Shown piece by piece: positions 34,908-44,005 of a stretch of DNA of 64,000 nucleotides (the first letter of the stretch is position 1; each line of letters starts with the position of its first letter). Below the pieces are notes generated by a model. The model did not search any database. It was not told the DNA's origin and was given only the letters and a program-made list of their open reading frames with translations. The position numbers were made by a program, and so were the translations under genes. The stretch is from Desulfobacteraceae bacterium (GTDB lineage Bacteria; Desulfobacterota; Desulfobacteria; Desulfobacterales; ETH-SRB1), in the NCBI GenBank assembly GCA_030593145.1, contig JAUVHU010000003.1:19984-83983 (forward strand), in the 5' to 3' direction.

Positions 34908-35070
34908 CATACGAAACTTTTGCAAAACGCCCCCTTTTGCCTTTACCAGAGTGCTTTAGCGGATCAGACTCAGATTTCAATCCTCAACATATAGGGTAGC
35001 CTGCGGTTTTCGCAAACCCTTATGCATCAAGATCTCAGCACATTTGTTTCCCAAAAACCGCTCAACTTAG
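34908..35070. repeat. fragments of R1 and CCGCTCAATTTAG-end repeats
   Basis: In the 421-nt gap 34876-35296, ACTTTTGCAAAACGCCCCCT and TTTGCC followed by a CAGATTTCAATCCTC block match family R1. They are followed by GCCTGCGGTTTTCGCAAACC, CTTATGCATCAAGATCTCAG and AAAAACCGCTCAACTTAG, which match the element at 52500-52658. The pieces look like nested remnants. No gene was seen. Confidence 0.6.
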
Positions 35071-35071
35071 A

Positions 35072-35228
35072 AGGCAAGTATAAATAAGTTGTACAGATTG
35101 CGCCGTAATTTTGTTTGTTTTCAAGGCGCGTTAAAGCGCGCATAACGAGTTATGTAAGCCTTGACGGAACACAGAAAACAAGCAAAAGGACAAGCAAGAT
35201 GTATAAGTTATTTTTACTTGACGACTTA
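35072..35228. repeat. 157-bp inverted-repeat element (family H), copy 1
   Basis: It is near-identical to 47855-48011, the same length with three substitutions noticed. The ends are imperfect inverted repeats of about 20 bp (CAAGTATAAATAAGTTGTAC and, on the other strand, CAAGTAAAAATAACTTATAC). Inner arms TTTGTTTGTTTTC and GAAAACAAGCAAA extend the fold. No coding capacity was seen. Confidence 0.85.
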
Positions 35229-35296
35229 CGTATAAATTTGCGCAAATGGATCGACGGTCTTGATTTTTATATAATATATGATTATAGTTAGCGATC

Positions 35297-37039
35297 ATGA
35301 AAGAAAATAATGAAAAAATACCAAGTCCTAAAGAACTTGAAAAGGAAATCGGCGAATTTCTGACCAAAAAATTCGGAGATAATGTCAAAGTCGTATCTCC
35401 AATAGTTATTCCACAAACCGTTGTTTCAGAAAAAGAAGCGCCCCCTTCCCCAAAAAAAGAAAAAAAACTAAGTTTTGATTTAAAGCCTGAAGATCTTATC
35501 TCCTATCTTGATCAATACATCGTAAAACAGGCTAATGCAAAAGCAATTCTATCCACAAAAATATGCACCCACTTCAACCGGATTAAACATGCTGAAGCCT
35601 CTCCTGATAAAATCGATGAAATAGTCGGCAGTATCAAGAACAATGTCCTCATGATCGGCCCAACCGGAGTCGGCAAGACATATATGATTAAATTGATAGC
35701 CAAAAAAATCGGGGTTCCATTCGTTAAGGGCGATGCCACTAAATTCAGCGAAACAGGATATGTCGGAGGAGATGTAGAGGACCTGGTACGGGACCTGGTC
35801 AGGGAGGCTGATGACGATATTGAACTTGCTCAATACGGTATTATATACATTGATGAGCTTGATAAAATTGCATCAAGCCGCAATCTGATAGGCGCAGATG
35901 TATCAAGAACCGGTGTCCAGCGCACTCTACTTAAACCGATGGAAGAAACCGATGTAGATCTGAAAATCCCTCACGACCCTATTTCAATGCTCCAGGAAAT
36001 TGAACGATTTCGTAAAACCGGCAAACGGGACAAACAAACCGTAAACACAAAAAACATACTCTTTATTATGAGCGGGGCATTTACCGGCCTGGAACAAATT
36101 ATTAACAAACGAATTTCTAAACAGGAAATAGGTTTTGGCGCGCATATTATAAGTTCCCAGGAACGGATCAACATTCTTCAACAAGTATTTCCTGAAGATC
36201 TGATAACATTCGGATTTGAATCGGAATTTGTGGGCAGACTGCCTGTAAAGGCTGTTTTTGAAATTCTTACTGAAGATGACCTTTACGAAATTCTGAAAAA
36301 TCCCAACAATCCGATCATTCTTGGGAAAAAACTCGATTTCGCGGCATATGGCATAGACATCAAGTTTGATCGTAAAGCGCTTCGAATTTTAGCAAAACGC
36401 GCCTTTAAGGAAACAACAGGCGCAAGAGGTCTGGTCAGCGCATTTGAAACAGCGCTGCTTATATTTGAGAAAAAACTGCCGTCAACCAACATCAAAAAAT
36501 TCTCTGTAACGGTTTCTGTTGTCGAAAATCCGGAAAAAACGCTTGAAACTATTTTGTCTTCATCAAACGAAAATGAATTAGATGAAATCTTTGACAAGCT
36601 ATTTTGTGACGAAAAAGAATTTATTGAAAAATATATTGAATTAAACAAGAAAAATTTAAGTGAAAAATATAATCTAACCCTGACGCCGGCACGCACAGCC
36701 ATTGTTGCCGCTTTTTACTGCAAACATATAATGGATATTGGAAAAGTCTTACAAAAAATCAAATCCTATTATGATGAAATTAAAAAGATTGAACTATATT
36801 TTTTTAAAAATAACGATATCAATATTGTTATGGAAGAAGATGCCGTTGACTTTATTATTGAACAGGTTGTCAATTCAGGCATTAAACTCGAAGACTTTTA
36901 TAAACAATTGATAGTCGATTTTGAACTCGGGCTTAAACTCATCCGTGAAAAAACCGGTAAAAACTATTTTAAAATTACCAAACAAGCACTGATGGGGCCT
37001 GAGTCTTTTATAAGTGATCTTATTAAAGATGAACTTTAA
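35297..37039 (+). CDS. ClpX-like AAA+ ATPase with extra C-terminal domain, no zinc-binding domain
   Basis: The 580-aa protein contains a ClpX-type AAA+ module. Walker A is GPTGVGKT (about 120-127), the pore loop GYVGGDVEDLVRDL, Walker B IIYIDELDKI (about 180-188) and sensor 1 FIMSGAF. A ClpP-docking-like loop EIGFGAHI is at about 277-284, followed by EFVGRLPV and KETTGARGLVSAFE. Unlike canonical ClpX it lacks the N-terminal Cys4 zinc domain (residues 1-60 are charged) and the RKH loop segment, and it carries about 150 extra C-terminal residues. It is probably a ClpX paralogue with its own substrates, possibly still docking on ClpP. The true clpX is presumably elsewhere. Confidence 0.85.
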   Translation: MKENNEKIPSPKELEKEIGEFLTKKFGDNVKVVSPIVIPQTVVSEKEAPPSPKKEKKLSFDLKPEDLISYLDQYIVKQANAKAILSTKICTHFNRIKHAEASPDKIDEIVGSIKNNVLMIGPTGVGKTYMIKLIAKKIGVPFVKGDATKFSETGYVGGDVEDLVRDLVREADDDIELAQYGIIYIDELDKIASSRNLIGADVSRTGVQRTLLKPMEETDVDLKIPHDPISMLQEIERFRKTGKRDKQTVNTKNILFIMSGAFTGLEQIINKRISKQEIGFGAHIISSQERINILQQVFPEDLITFGFESEFVGRLPVKAVFEILTEDDLYEILKNPNNPIILGKKLDFAAYGIDIKFDRKALRILAKRAFKETTGARGLVSAFETALLIFEKKLPSTNIKKFSVTVSVVENPEKTLETILSSSNENELDEIFDKLFCDEKEFIEKYIELNKKNLSEKYNLTLTPARTAIVAAFYCKHIMDIGKVLQKIKSYYDEIKKIELYFFKNNDINIVMEEDAVDFIIEQVVNSGIKLEDFYKQLIVDFELGLKLIREKTGKNYFKITKQALMGPESFISDLIKDEL

Positions 37040-37045
37040 AACTGC

Positions 37046-37192
37046 ATGGCGTCGTAAAAAGTCCCATCTACCGCGTTGCAGTGATTTTTCAGACTCTCAA
37101 CATACTATATGTATGCCTTCGATCCTGAAAAATCACTACGCCTTGTATATGAAACTTTTTACTTAGCCATCTATAGTTAGATTCGTAAAAAG
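37046..37192. repeat. CGTAAAAAGT-end element (family E), copy 2
   Basis: It starts ATGGCGTCGTAAAAAGTCCC and ends TAGATTCGTAAAAAG. The middle holds GTGATTTTTCAG, TATGTATGCCTTCGATCCTG and AAAAATCACTACG, forming internal fold-backs. It matches the reverse complement of 44373-44526 over most of its length. Confidence 0.75.
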
Positions 37193-37263
37193 AGCAACAA
37201 GCACTAAAACACGAAATAATTACATGTTTTTCGTGTTTTTGTGATAAATATTTTAATTCTGGC

Positions 37264-37295
37264 CCGTCCGCCTCATGCCGCTTGGCAGAAGGACG
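37264..37295 (+). promoter_or_regulatory. nested hairpin in the ahbC leader
   Basis: CGTCC...GGACG encloses TGCC-GCTT-GGCA shortly before the ahbC ribosome-binding site. It could be a leader structure, but there is no known motif match. Confidence 0.3.
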
Positions 37296-37325
37296 AGCTT
37301 GACCAGGAAAGGTAAAGGATTCACA

Positions 37326-38504
37326 ATGATCGGTATATCAAAACTATATTGCGGAACAGTAGAGCCCTCCGATGCGCTTCGCTATGGGCGCGATTCATCA
37401 AAACTGCCTTCACACCTGCTTCAGTTTTCCAGCGACAAACGGCCGGTAGTTGTATGGAACATCACAAGAAAATGTAATCTAAAATGCGTCCATTGCTATG
37501 CGCAGGCAAAAGACAAAACCTTTGAAAATGAACTTTCCACAAAAGAGGGTAAAAAACTGTTGGATGATCTTGCGCAATTCGGCGTCCCTGTAATCCTGTT
37601 TTCCGGAGGAGAACCTACGATTCGGAAGGATCTTCCCGAACTTGCGGCTTATGCTGTCGAAAAAGGGATGCGAGCAGTTATCTCTACAAACGGCACGCTG
37701 ATATCACAAAAAATGGCGCAGACGCTTAAAGAAATCGGGCTGTCATATGTAGGCATAAGCCTCGATGGAATGGAAGAAATCAATGATCGTTTCAGAGGTG
37801 TTAAAGGAGCATATAAATCGGCTTTAGATGGAATTAAAAACTGTAAAGAAGCGGGCATAAAGGTCGGGCTCCGTTTTACAATAAACAAATTGAATGCCGC
37901 TGAAGTTCCGGCCATATTTGAGCTTCTTGAAGATATGGATATTCCAAGAGCATGCTTTTATCACCTTGTTTATGCGGGACGCGGTTCAAAACTGGTAAAT
38001 GAGGATTTATCGCATGAGGAAACAAGGCATTATGTCGATATGATAATGGATCTTACAAAGAAGCTCCATGATAAAGGAAAACCAAAAGAAATATTGACTG
38101 TTGATAATCATGCTGACGGCCCATACGTTTATTTAAGGCTTTTAAAAGAAGATCCAGCGCGTGCCAAAGACGTTCTTGAACTTCTACAAATGAACGAGGG
38201 AAACAGTTCGGGCATAGGTATCGGGTGTATAAGCTGGGATGGCGAGGTTTATGCTGATCAGTTCTGGCGTCATCACAGTTTCGGCAATATAAAGGATCGA
38301 CCATTTTCCGAAATCTGGACCGATACATCAGAACCGCTGATGAAAAAACTAAAAGATAAGAAAAAATATGCTAAGGGCAGATGCTTAAAATGCCGCTGGC
38401 TTAATATTTGTGCCGGAAACTTCAGGGTTAGGTCTGAAGCCGTAACCGGCGATCTCTGGGCGCCTGATCCTGCATGTTATCTTACAGATGAAGAGATAGC
38501 GTAA
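37326..38504 (+). CDS. ahbC: AhbC, 12,18-didecarboxysiroheme deacetylase (radical SAM)
   Basis: AhbC acts in the siroheme-dependent heme route, converting 12,18-didecarboxysiroheme to iron-coproporphyrin III by removing two acetate side chains. The 392-aa protein carries the radical-SAM motif CNLKCVHC (C50, C54, C57) and FSGGEPTIRKDL. A C-terminal SPASM-like Cys set (CISWDGEVYADQF, CLKCRWLNICAGNFR) would bind an auxiliary cluster. The chosen ATG has AAAGGA in front; the longer frame from 37275 is rejected. hemB and ahbD follow on the same strand, which supports the assignment. Confidence 0.9.
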   Translation: MIGISKLYCGTVEPSDALRYGRDSSKLPSHLLQFSSDKRPVVVWNITRKCNLKCVHCYAQAKDKTFENELSTKEGKKLLDDLAQFGVPVILFSGGEPTIRKDLPELAAYAVEKGMRAVISTNGTLISQKMAQTLKEIGLSYVGISLDGMEEINDRFRGVKGAYKSALDGIKNCKEAGIKVGLRFTINKLNAAEVPAIFELLEDMDIPRACFYHLVYAGRGSKLVNEDLSHEETRHYVDMIMDLTKKLHDKGKPKEILTVDNHADGPYVYLRLLKEDPARAKDVLELLQMNEGNSSGIGIGCISWDGEVYADQFWRHHSFGNIKDRPFSEIWTDTSEPLMKKLKDKKKYAKGRCLKCRWLNICAGNFRVRSEAVTGDLWAPDPACYLTDEEIA

Positions 38505-38574
38505 ACAAAAGAAGCCCGGCCCAAAGGACCAGACTTTGGTTTGCCACTGAAAGAAGCTGTTTTGCTTAAAGCTG

Positions 38575-38680
38575 TACAAGTTAAAAGTGCCTAAAGTTGT
38601 GGAGTCGCTTCGCTCCGCCGATTTTATATAATTGACAGAATCCCTTAACTTTAGTTCACTTCAAACTCTTACAGCGTTTC
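38575..38680. repeat. word-armed inverted repeat between ahbC and hemB
   Basis: The left arm AAGTTAAAAGTGCCTAAAGT pairs loosely with the right arm AACTTTAGTTCACTTCAAAC. The core (GTCGCTTCGCTCCGCCGATT, TATATAATTGACAGAATCCC) resembles the core of family G at 46250-46290, although the arms differ. Confidence 0.5.
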
Positions 38681-38754
38681 TTCAGGCAGAGCCGAAAAAC
38701 TCTGACCTGGCCCTGAGAACCAGGTTTTTCAAGGTAAAATAAAAGGAACAAGTT

Positions 38755-39732
38755 ATGTTATTTCCAGACTATAGACCAAGGCGTCTGCGTCAAAATGAGG
38801 CTTTTCGCCGCATGATACGTGAAACGGAAATTTCCGTAAATGATCTGATTCTGCCGCTTTTTGCGATTAACGGCAAAGGGATTAAAAAACCAATACCATC
38901 CATGCCGGGGCAGTATCAGTTATCAATAGACAATTTGGTTAAAACAGCCAAAAAGGCTTTTGATCTTGGCATCCCGGCTATTATGCTTTTCGGAATACCG
39001 AACAAAAAAGATCCCCTTGCGACAAGCGCTTACGCAAAAAATGGTATTGCACAAAAAGCAACAAGCGCTCTGAAAAATAAAATTCCTGATCTTGTCGTAA
39101 TAACCGACGTCTGCTTGTGCCACTATACGGACCACGGCCACTGCGGCATTGTAAAAAATAATATAATAGACAATGATGCGTCGCTCGATCTTATAGCCCT
39201 CACAGCACTTTCTCACGCAAAAGCAGGCGCTGACATGGTAGCTCCTTCTGACATGATGGACGGCCGCGTTGCTGAAATTCGCAATATACTCGATGAAAAC
39301 AGTTTTACAAATATTCCTATCATGGCATATTCAGCAAAGTATTGTTCTGCTTATTATGGGCCGTTCCGCCAGGCAGCCAGCTCAGCTCCAAAATTCGGTG
39401 ACCGCAGAACATATCAGATGGACCCCGCAAACGCTGTCGAAGCAATCAGGGAAGTTACAATGGATATTGAAGAAGGAGCGGATATTATAATGATAAAACC
39501 CGCCCTGCCCTATCTCGATATTATCTGCCGCATCCGCGACGAAATTGATCTTCCTGTCGCCGCATATAATGTCAGCGGCGAATACGCGATGATTAAGGCT
39601 GCCGACAAAATGGGATGGCTTGACGGCAAAAGAGTCATGATGGAAACCCTTACCGCAATCAAGCGGGCAGGCGCAGACATGATTTTGACCTATTTTGCCA
39701 TTGAAGCCGCAAAAGAGCTGATTAAAAAATGA
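38755..39732 (+). CDS. hemB: delta-aminolevulinic acid dehydratase (porphobilinogen synthase)
   Basis: HemB joins two 5-aminolevulinate molecules into porphobilinogen, the common tetrapyrrole precursor. The 325-aa protein has the catalytic lysines in MAYSAKYCSAYYGPFR and MIKPALPYLDI, and the zinc site DVCLCHYTDHGHCG with three cysteines. It starts with AAAAGGA upstream of the ATG. It lies between ahbC and ahbD, so precursor supply and the late heme steps are grouped. The stop codon falls at the edge of a GAACRTC-word repeat. Confidence 0.97.
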   Translation: MLFPDYRPRRLRQNEAFRRMIRETEISVNDLILPLFAINGKGIKKPIPSMPGQYQLSIDNLVKTAKKAFDLGIPAIMLFGIPNKKDPLATSAYAKNGIAQKATSALKNKIPDLVVITDVCLCHYTDHGHCGIVKNNIIDNDASLDLIALTALSHAKAGADMVAPSDMMDGRVAEIRNILDENSFTNIPIMAYSAKYCSAYYGPFRQAASSAPKFGDRRTYQMDPANAVEAIREVTMDIEEGADIIMIKPALPYLDIICRIRDEIDLPVAAYNVSGEYAMIKAADKMGWLDGKRVMMETLTAIKRAGADMILTYFAIEAAKELIKK

Positions 39733-39908
39733 ACATCGAACATCGAACGTCCAACATCGAATGGGAAAAGATGAACTTCTGAAAAGAAACAGAAATAGTC
39801 ATTCAAGATTCTGTATTGGTTTTTTATTCAATTTTAAAATAATTTGAAGAGCGGAGCGACATCATTATTCGACGTTCGACGTTCAATGTTCGATGTTGGA
39901 CGTTCATC
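39731..39908. repeat. GAACRTC-word inverted repeat (family G), copy with unrelated core
   Basis: Left arm GAACATCGAACATCGAACGT plus CCAACATCGAAT, right arm ATTCGACGTTCGACGTTCAA plus TGTTCGATGTTGGACGTTC. The core between them is about 110 nt and differs from the other copies except for a GAGCGGAGCGAC piece. The hemB stop codon overlaps its first base pairs. Confidence 0.8.
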
Positions 39909-39968
39909 TTTAAAAACAACCCCTTATGGCATAAATACAACCTGTAAACAGTTACGAAATAACTTATC

Positions 39969-41093
39969 ATGACAAAAAAATTAAATCATACATCGGCCCC
40001 GAAGCCTCATCCACATGGTGAAAACAAAGAAGCATCCCTGCGCCTTGTCGCCTGGGAAACTACGCGCAACTGCAATCTTTCCTGCAAGCACTGCCGCGCT
40101 TCCGCAACAAAAGGCCCATATAGCGGGGAACTCGACACACAGGCTTCCATACTGCTTCTGGATCAGATAGCAAAACTTGGGAAACCGATAGTTATTCTTA
40201 CCGGCGGTGAACCTCTTTTACGTCCCGATATATTTGAACTTGCAAGTTACGGCACGGATAAAGGGCTCAGAATGGTTATGGCTCCAAACGGAACACTGAT
40301 CACAAAAGCTTATGCCAGACAGATGGCGGATTCAGGAATCAAAAGAATAAGCATCAGCATTGACGGCGCAACAAAGGAAAGTCATGACAGTTTCAGGGGA
40401 GTTGACGGAGCTTTTGAAGGAGCGCTTCGCGGTATCAACATGGCAAAGGAGGCTGGAATAGAATTTCAAATTAATACCACCATTACAAAAACAAACCTTG
40501 ACCAGATCCCCTTGATACAGGAACTCGCCATAGAACTTGGCGCAGTTGCCCACCATATTTTTCTTTTAGTCCCAACCGGCCGCGGCAAATATATTGTTGA
40601 TCAGGAAATAACGTCAGAAGAATATGAACGCACTTTAAACTGGTTCTATGACCAGAGGGAAAAAACACCTTTACAATTAAAAGCCACATGCGCTCCACAT
40701 TACTACCGCATACTCAGACAAAGGGCTAAAAAAGAAGGAAAGCAGGTTACGTTCAAAACACATGGTCTGGATGCTGTTACACGGGGATGCCTTGGAGGCA
40801 CAGGATTCTGTTTTATTTCACATACAGGTATTGTGCAGCCCTGCGGGTTTCTCCAGTTAAATTGCGGTGATATTACAAAGACACCTTTTTTCGATATCTG
40901 GAATAATTCTGAAACCTTTCTATCCTTACGGGATTTTAACAAATTAAAAGGAAAATGCGGAAAGTGTGAATTCAAAAAAGTATGTGGAGGCTGCAGGGCA
41001 AGAGCTTATGAAGCAACCGGAGACTACCTCGCCGAAGAACCTCTTTGCAGTTATCAACCCGGCTCTAAGTCATCCGCCAAGAAACCTGCTTAA
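39969..41093 (+). CDS. ahbD: AhbD, heme synthase (radical SAM iron-coproporphyrin decarboxylase)
   Basis: AhbD oxidatively decarboxylates iron-coproporphyrin III to heme b, the last step of the siroheme-dependent route. The 374-aa protein has the radical-SAM motif CNLSCKHC (C35, C39, C42), ILTGGEPLLRPDI, and a C-terminal SPASM Cys pattern (GCLGGTGFC, QPCGFL, CGKCEFKKVCGGCRARAY, LCSYQPG). This route replaces the protoporphyrin pathway in sulfate reducers. A hairpin with its T-tract on the opposite strand lies between this gene and convergent sppA. Confidence 0.92.
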   Translation: MTKKLNHTSAPKPHPHGENKEASLRLVAWETTRNCNLSCKHCRASATKGPYSGELDTQASILLLDQIAKLGKPIVILTGGEPLLRPDIFELASYGTDKGLRMVMAPNGTLITKAYARQMADSGIKRISISIDGATKESHDSFRGVDGAFEGALRGINMAKEAGIEFQINTTITKTNLDQIPLIQELAIELGAVAHHIFLLVPTGRGKYIVDQEITSEEYERTLNWFYDQREKTPLQLKATCAPHYYRILRQRAKKEGKQVTFKTHGLDAVTRGCLGGTGFCFISHTGIVQPCGFLQLNCGDITKTPFFDIWNNSETFLSLRDFNKLKGKCGKCEFKKVCGGCRARAYEATGDYLAEEPLCSYQPGSKSSAKKPA

Positions 41094-41130
41094 AAAAAGA
41101 AACCGCTGCAAAACTTTTGCAACGGTCTCT
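41091..41130 (-). terminator. intrinsic terminator for sppA (rpsA-sppA operon)
   Basis: The stem AGAAACCGCTGCAAAA / TTTTGCAACGGTCTCT pairs across a one-base loop centre with two mismatches. On the minus strand it is followed by TTTTTTTA (41091-41097). It may act weakly on ahbD as well. Confidence 0.7.
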
Positions 41131-41156
41131 GCTCATCTACTCAACTGTAATATTTT

Positions 41157-42059
41157 TCACGGCATGTAAAGATAACCGGCATATAAAGATTGATTGACCA
41201 ACTGGCTTATAAACTCTTTAACTGATGAACCTGTAAGGTATTTCAGGATGGAAAATTTCTTCTCAGGGGGATACACAGTAGAAATCTTTCCTTTTATTCC
41301 ACCCAAACGCCCCGCCCATTCTACAGCATCTTCAAGATTTCCAAGACGATCAACAAGCCCAAAATCTTTGGCCTCTTCCCCTGTAAATATTCGTCCATCA
41401 GCAAGCGTTTCCACTTTAGCCTGATCCATCCCTCTTCCTTCGGCAATATCCATAATAAATTGCCTGTGAATCCGGTTTGAAAAACCCTGGAGAATCTTTT
41501 TTTCTTCTTCTGCCATCTCTCGCACAGGAGAGCCTATATCCTTATATTTGCCACTTTTTATGACAACGGGAACCAGACCGATTTTATGAAGAAGTTCCTG
41601 GAAATTTGCATATGCCATGATAACCCCGATACTGCCTGTTATAGTACCGGGATTCGCCACAATGCCGTCTGCCCCGGCAGCAACATAATAACCACCCGAA
41701 GCGGCAACAGCGCCCATAGAAGCAATAACTTTTTTTGATTTTACTGTCTTTCTTATTTCCCTGAAAATTTCCTGCGAAGGGCCTACAGCTCCTCCTGGAG
41801 AATCGATCCGTACCACTATGGCTTTAATAGAACTATTCTCACGGAAGAGTTTCAGGTTATGAATTATATCCCTGGAACCGGTAATAGCGCCGGTCAATTC
41901 TATTATTCCGACCTTTTCTCCGCCCGATTTTATCATATCATCAAAACCGGCGCCTCTTGTGCCAAAGACAAATATCAACGATATTCCTATTACAGCCGTA
42001 ACCATAATAAATGAAAAAACAAGCATAAAAAAAAGATATGGATGACGCCTGGAGAACAT
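41157..42059 (-). CDS. sppA: signal peptide peptidase SppA, short type
   Basis: SppA is a membrane-bound serine peptidase that degrades leftover signal peptides. The 300-aa protein has one N-terminal membrane helix (about 8-30, FFMLVFSFIMVTAVIGISLIF) and the ClpP-like fold with IRIDSPGGAVGPSQEI, the nucleophile serine in GAVAASGGYYVAAGAD (about 126), and the catalytic lysine in KSGKYKDIGSP (about 178). It lies 11 nt after rpsA on the same strand and ends at a terminator. Confidence 0.93.
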   Translation of the reverse strand: MFSRRHPYLFFMLVFSFIMVTAVIGISLIFVFGTRGAGFDDMIKSGGEKVGIIELTGAITGSRDIIHNLKLFRENSSIKAIVVRIDSPGGAVGPSQEIFREIRKTVKSKKVIASMGAVAASGGYYVAAGADGIVANPGTITGSIGVIMAYANFQELLHKIGLVPVVIKSGKYKDIGSPVREMAEEEKKILQGFSNRIHRQFIMDIAEGRGMDQAKVETLADGRIFTGEEAKDFGLVDRLGNLEDAVEWAGRLGGIKGKISTVYPPEKKFSILKYLTGSSVKEFISQLVNQSLYAGYLYMP

Positions 42060-42070
42060 ACAGGTTAACC

Positions 42071-43903
42071 CTATTCCTTGCTGGCGCTATCCCGCAAGTT
42101 CTCACGCAGAATTTCACCAAACGTTGAGGGCAGCGGATTTGTATTGTTTGCATAGTCGCTAAGAAGGCCTTTATCATCATCAATTTCAAGCCTCTTTATT
42201 GAAAGTCCGATCCTTCTTTCATCGCTGTTTATGTTCATAACCTTTGCGGTAATAACATCATTAACATTAAACTTTCCCACAGGTGTTTTTATTTTTTCCT
42301 TACTGATTTCAGATACATGAACAAGCCCCTCTATCCCTTCTTCCAGCTCTATAAAAACGCCGAAATCAGTAATATTTGTAATCGTTCCCGAGATTTCTTT
42401 GCCAACCTCATATCGCTCGCTTACAGTGGTCCATGGATCTGTCTGTAATTGTTTAATGCCAAGAGAAAATCTTTCATTGTTCTTTTCAATATCAAGAACT
42501 ATGGCCTGTATAACATCCCCTTTCTTATATAACTCAGATGGATGTTTTATACGCTTTGTCCAGGAAATATCTGAAATATGCACAAGGCCGTCAATGCCTT
42601 CATCTATACCGACAAAAAGACCAAAATCGGTAATATTCTTAATTTTCCCTTCTATGGTTGTACCAACAGGATATTTTTCACTGATTACATCCCACGGATT
42701 TGGAACAACCTGTTTCATGCCAAGGGAAATACGTCTATTTTCGGGCTTGATGTCAAGCACAACCGCCTCAACCATATCTCCTATGGAAACAACTTTGGAA
42801 GGATGGCGTATCTTCCGGGTCCAAGACATCTCAGAAACATGAATCAGACCCTCAATACCATCTTCCAGTTCTATAAATGCGCCATAATCTGTCAGACTAA
42901 CGACCTTGCCTGTTATATGGGAACCCAGCGGATATTTTTCTGTAGCAATCGCCCAGGGGTCCTGAGTAAGCTGTTTCATGCCGAGTGAAACCCGTTCCCT
43001 CTCAACATCAAAATTAAGAATCTTTACCGTTATATTGTCGCCAACAGAAAAAAGTTCCGAAGGATGTTTAACACGTCCCCATGAAATATCTGTAATATGG
43101 AGCAAACCGTCCACACCGCCAAGATCGACAAATACACCATACTCGGTAATATTTTTTACTATTCCTTCAACGACCTTATCCTCGTGGATATTTTCAAGAG
43201 TCGCAGATCGTTTAGATTCGCGTTCTTCCTCAAGAATTGCCCTTCTCGACAAAACAATATTGCTGCGTTTTCTATTATATTTTAAAATTTTAAAAGAAAA
43301 CGTCTTGCCTACAAGCTCGTCCAGATTGCGTATAGGACGCAAATCAGCCTGTGAACCAGGCAAAAAGGCCTGGACTCCGATATCCACAGAAAAACCACCT
43401 TTTACACGAGATAATATCTCCCCTTCAATAATTTCCTCGTTATCAAAAGTCTTTTTGATTGCTTCCCATACCTTAATCTTTGCCGCTTTTTCCTTTGAAA
43501 GAACGACACGCTCTTCTTCTTCATCCCAGTATTCGACCATTACCTCAACACTATCGCCGAGAACGGCGTTTAAATTGCCTTTCTCATCCCTGAATTCGTG
43601 AACTCGTATCTGTCCTTCTGATTTGTATCCTACATCAACCAGCACGTACTCTTTATCAACCGCAATGATCTTGCCGGTGACAACCTCCCCTTCCGCAAAG
43701 CGCTTGAAGCTTTCCTCATAGATATCCATGATATCTTCCATGCTGCCCTCATCGTCCTGAACATCTTCTGACAAAGATGTATCGGATTTCAACTCATCGC
43801 TTTGCTGCACAACTTTTTCATCCGGCTGCTCTGAATTGATCGAGCCGGATAAATCACTCTCATCATTTTTTTTGATTGAATCGTCTGTTACAAAATTTTC
43901 CAT
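42071..43903 (-). CDS. rpsA: 30S ribosomal protein S1
   Basis: S1 unfolds mRNA on the 30S subunit. From the chosen ATG at 43903 (MENFVTDDSIKKNDE, GGGGG about 9 nt upstream) the protein is 610 aa and holds six S1 motifs. Examples are GKIIAVDKEYVLVDVGYKSEG, GEILSRVKGGFSVDIGVQAF, GIVKNITEYGVFVDLGGVDG, GKVVSLTDYGAFIELEDGIEG and two further copies. An acidic N-terminal stretch precedes them. The frame extends upstream to 43957, but that part lacks family similarity. Confidence 0.95.
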   Translation of the reverse strand: MENFVTDDSIKKNDESDLSGSINSEQPDEKVVQQSDELKSDTSLSEDVQDDEGSMEDIMDIYEESFKRFAEGEVVTGKIIAVDKEYVLVDVGYKSEGQIRVHEFRDEKGNLNAVLGDSVEVMVEYWDEEEERVVLSKEKAAKIKVWEAIKKTFDNEEIIEGEILSRVKGGFSVDIGVQAFLPGSQADLRPIRNLDELVGKTFSFKILKYNRKRSNIVLSRRAILEEERESKRSATLENIHEDKVVEGIVKNITEYGVFVDLGGVDGLLHITDISWGRVKHPSELFSVGDNITVKILNFDVERERVSLGMKQLTQDPWAIATEKYPLGSHITGKVVSLTDYGAFIELEDGIEGLIHVSEMSWTRKIRHPSKVVSIGDMVEAVVLDIKPENRRISLGMKQVVPNPWDVISEKYPVGTTIEGKIKNITDFGLFVGIDEGIDGLVHISDISWTKRIKHPSELYKKGDVIQAIVLDIEKNNERFSLGIKQLQTDPWTTVSERYEVGKEISGTITNITDFGVFIELEEGIEGLVHVSEISKEKIKTPVGKFNVNDVITAKVMNINSDERRIGLSIKRLEIDDDKGLLSDYANNTNPLPSTFGEILRENLRDSASKE

Positions 43904-44005
43904 TAACAAAATACCCCCTAAGCCAATTTTAATACCGCAATCAATAGAAGATTGCATAAACTATTTTTATTATCAAACAACTTATTAGAAAACAACTATT
44001 ATTTT

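Noticed and set aside
42399-43601. Long plus-strand open frames opposite rpsA
   Set aside because: They mirror the repeated S1 domains of the real gene and show no plausible protein features.
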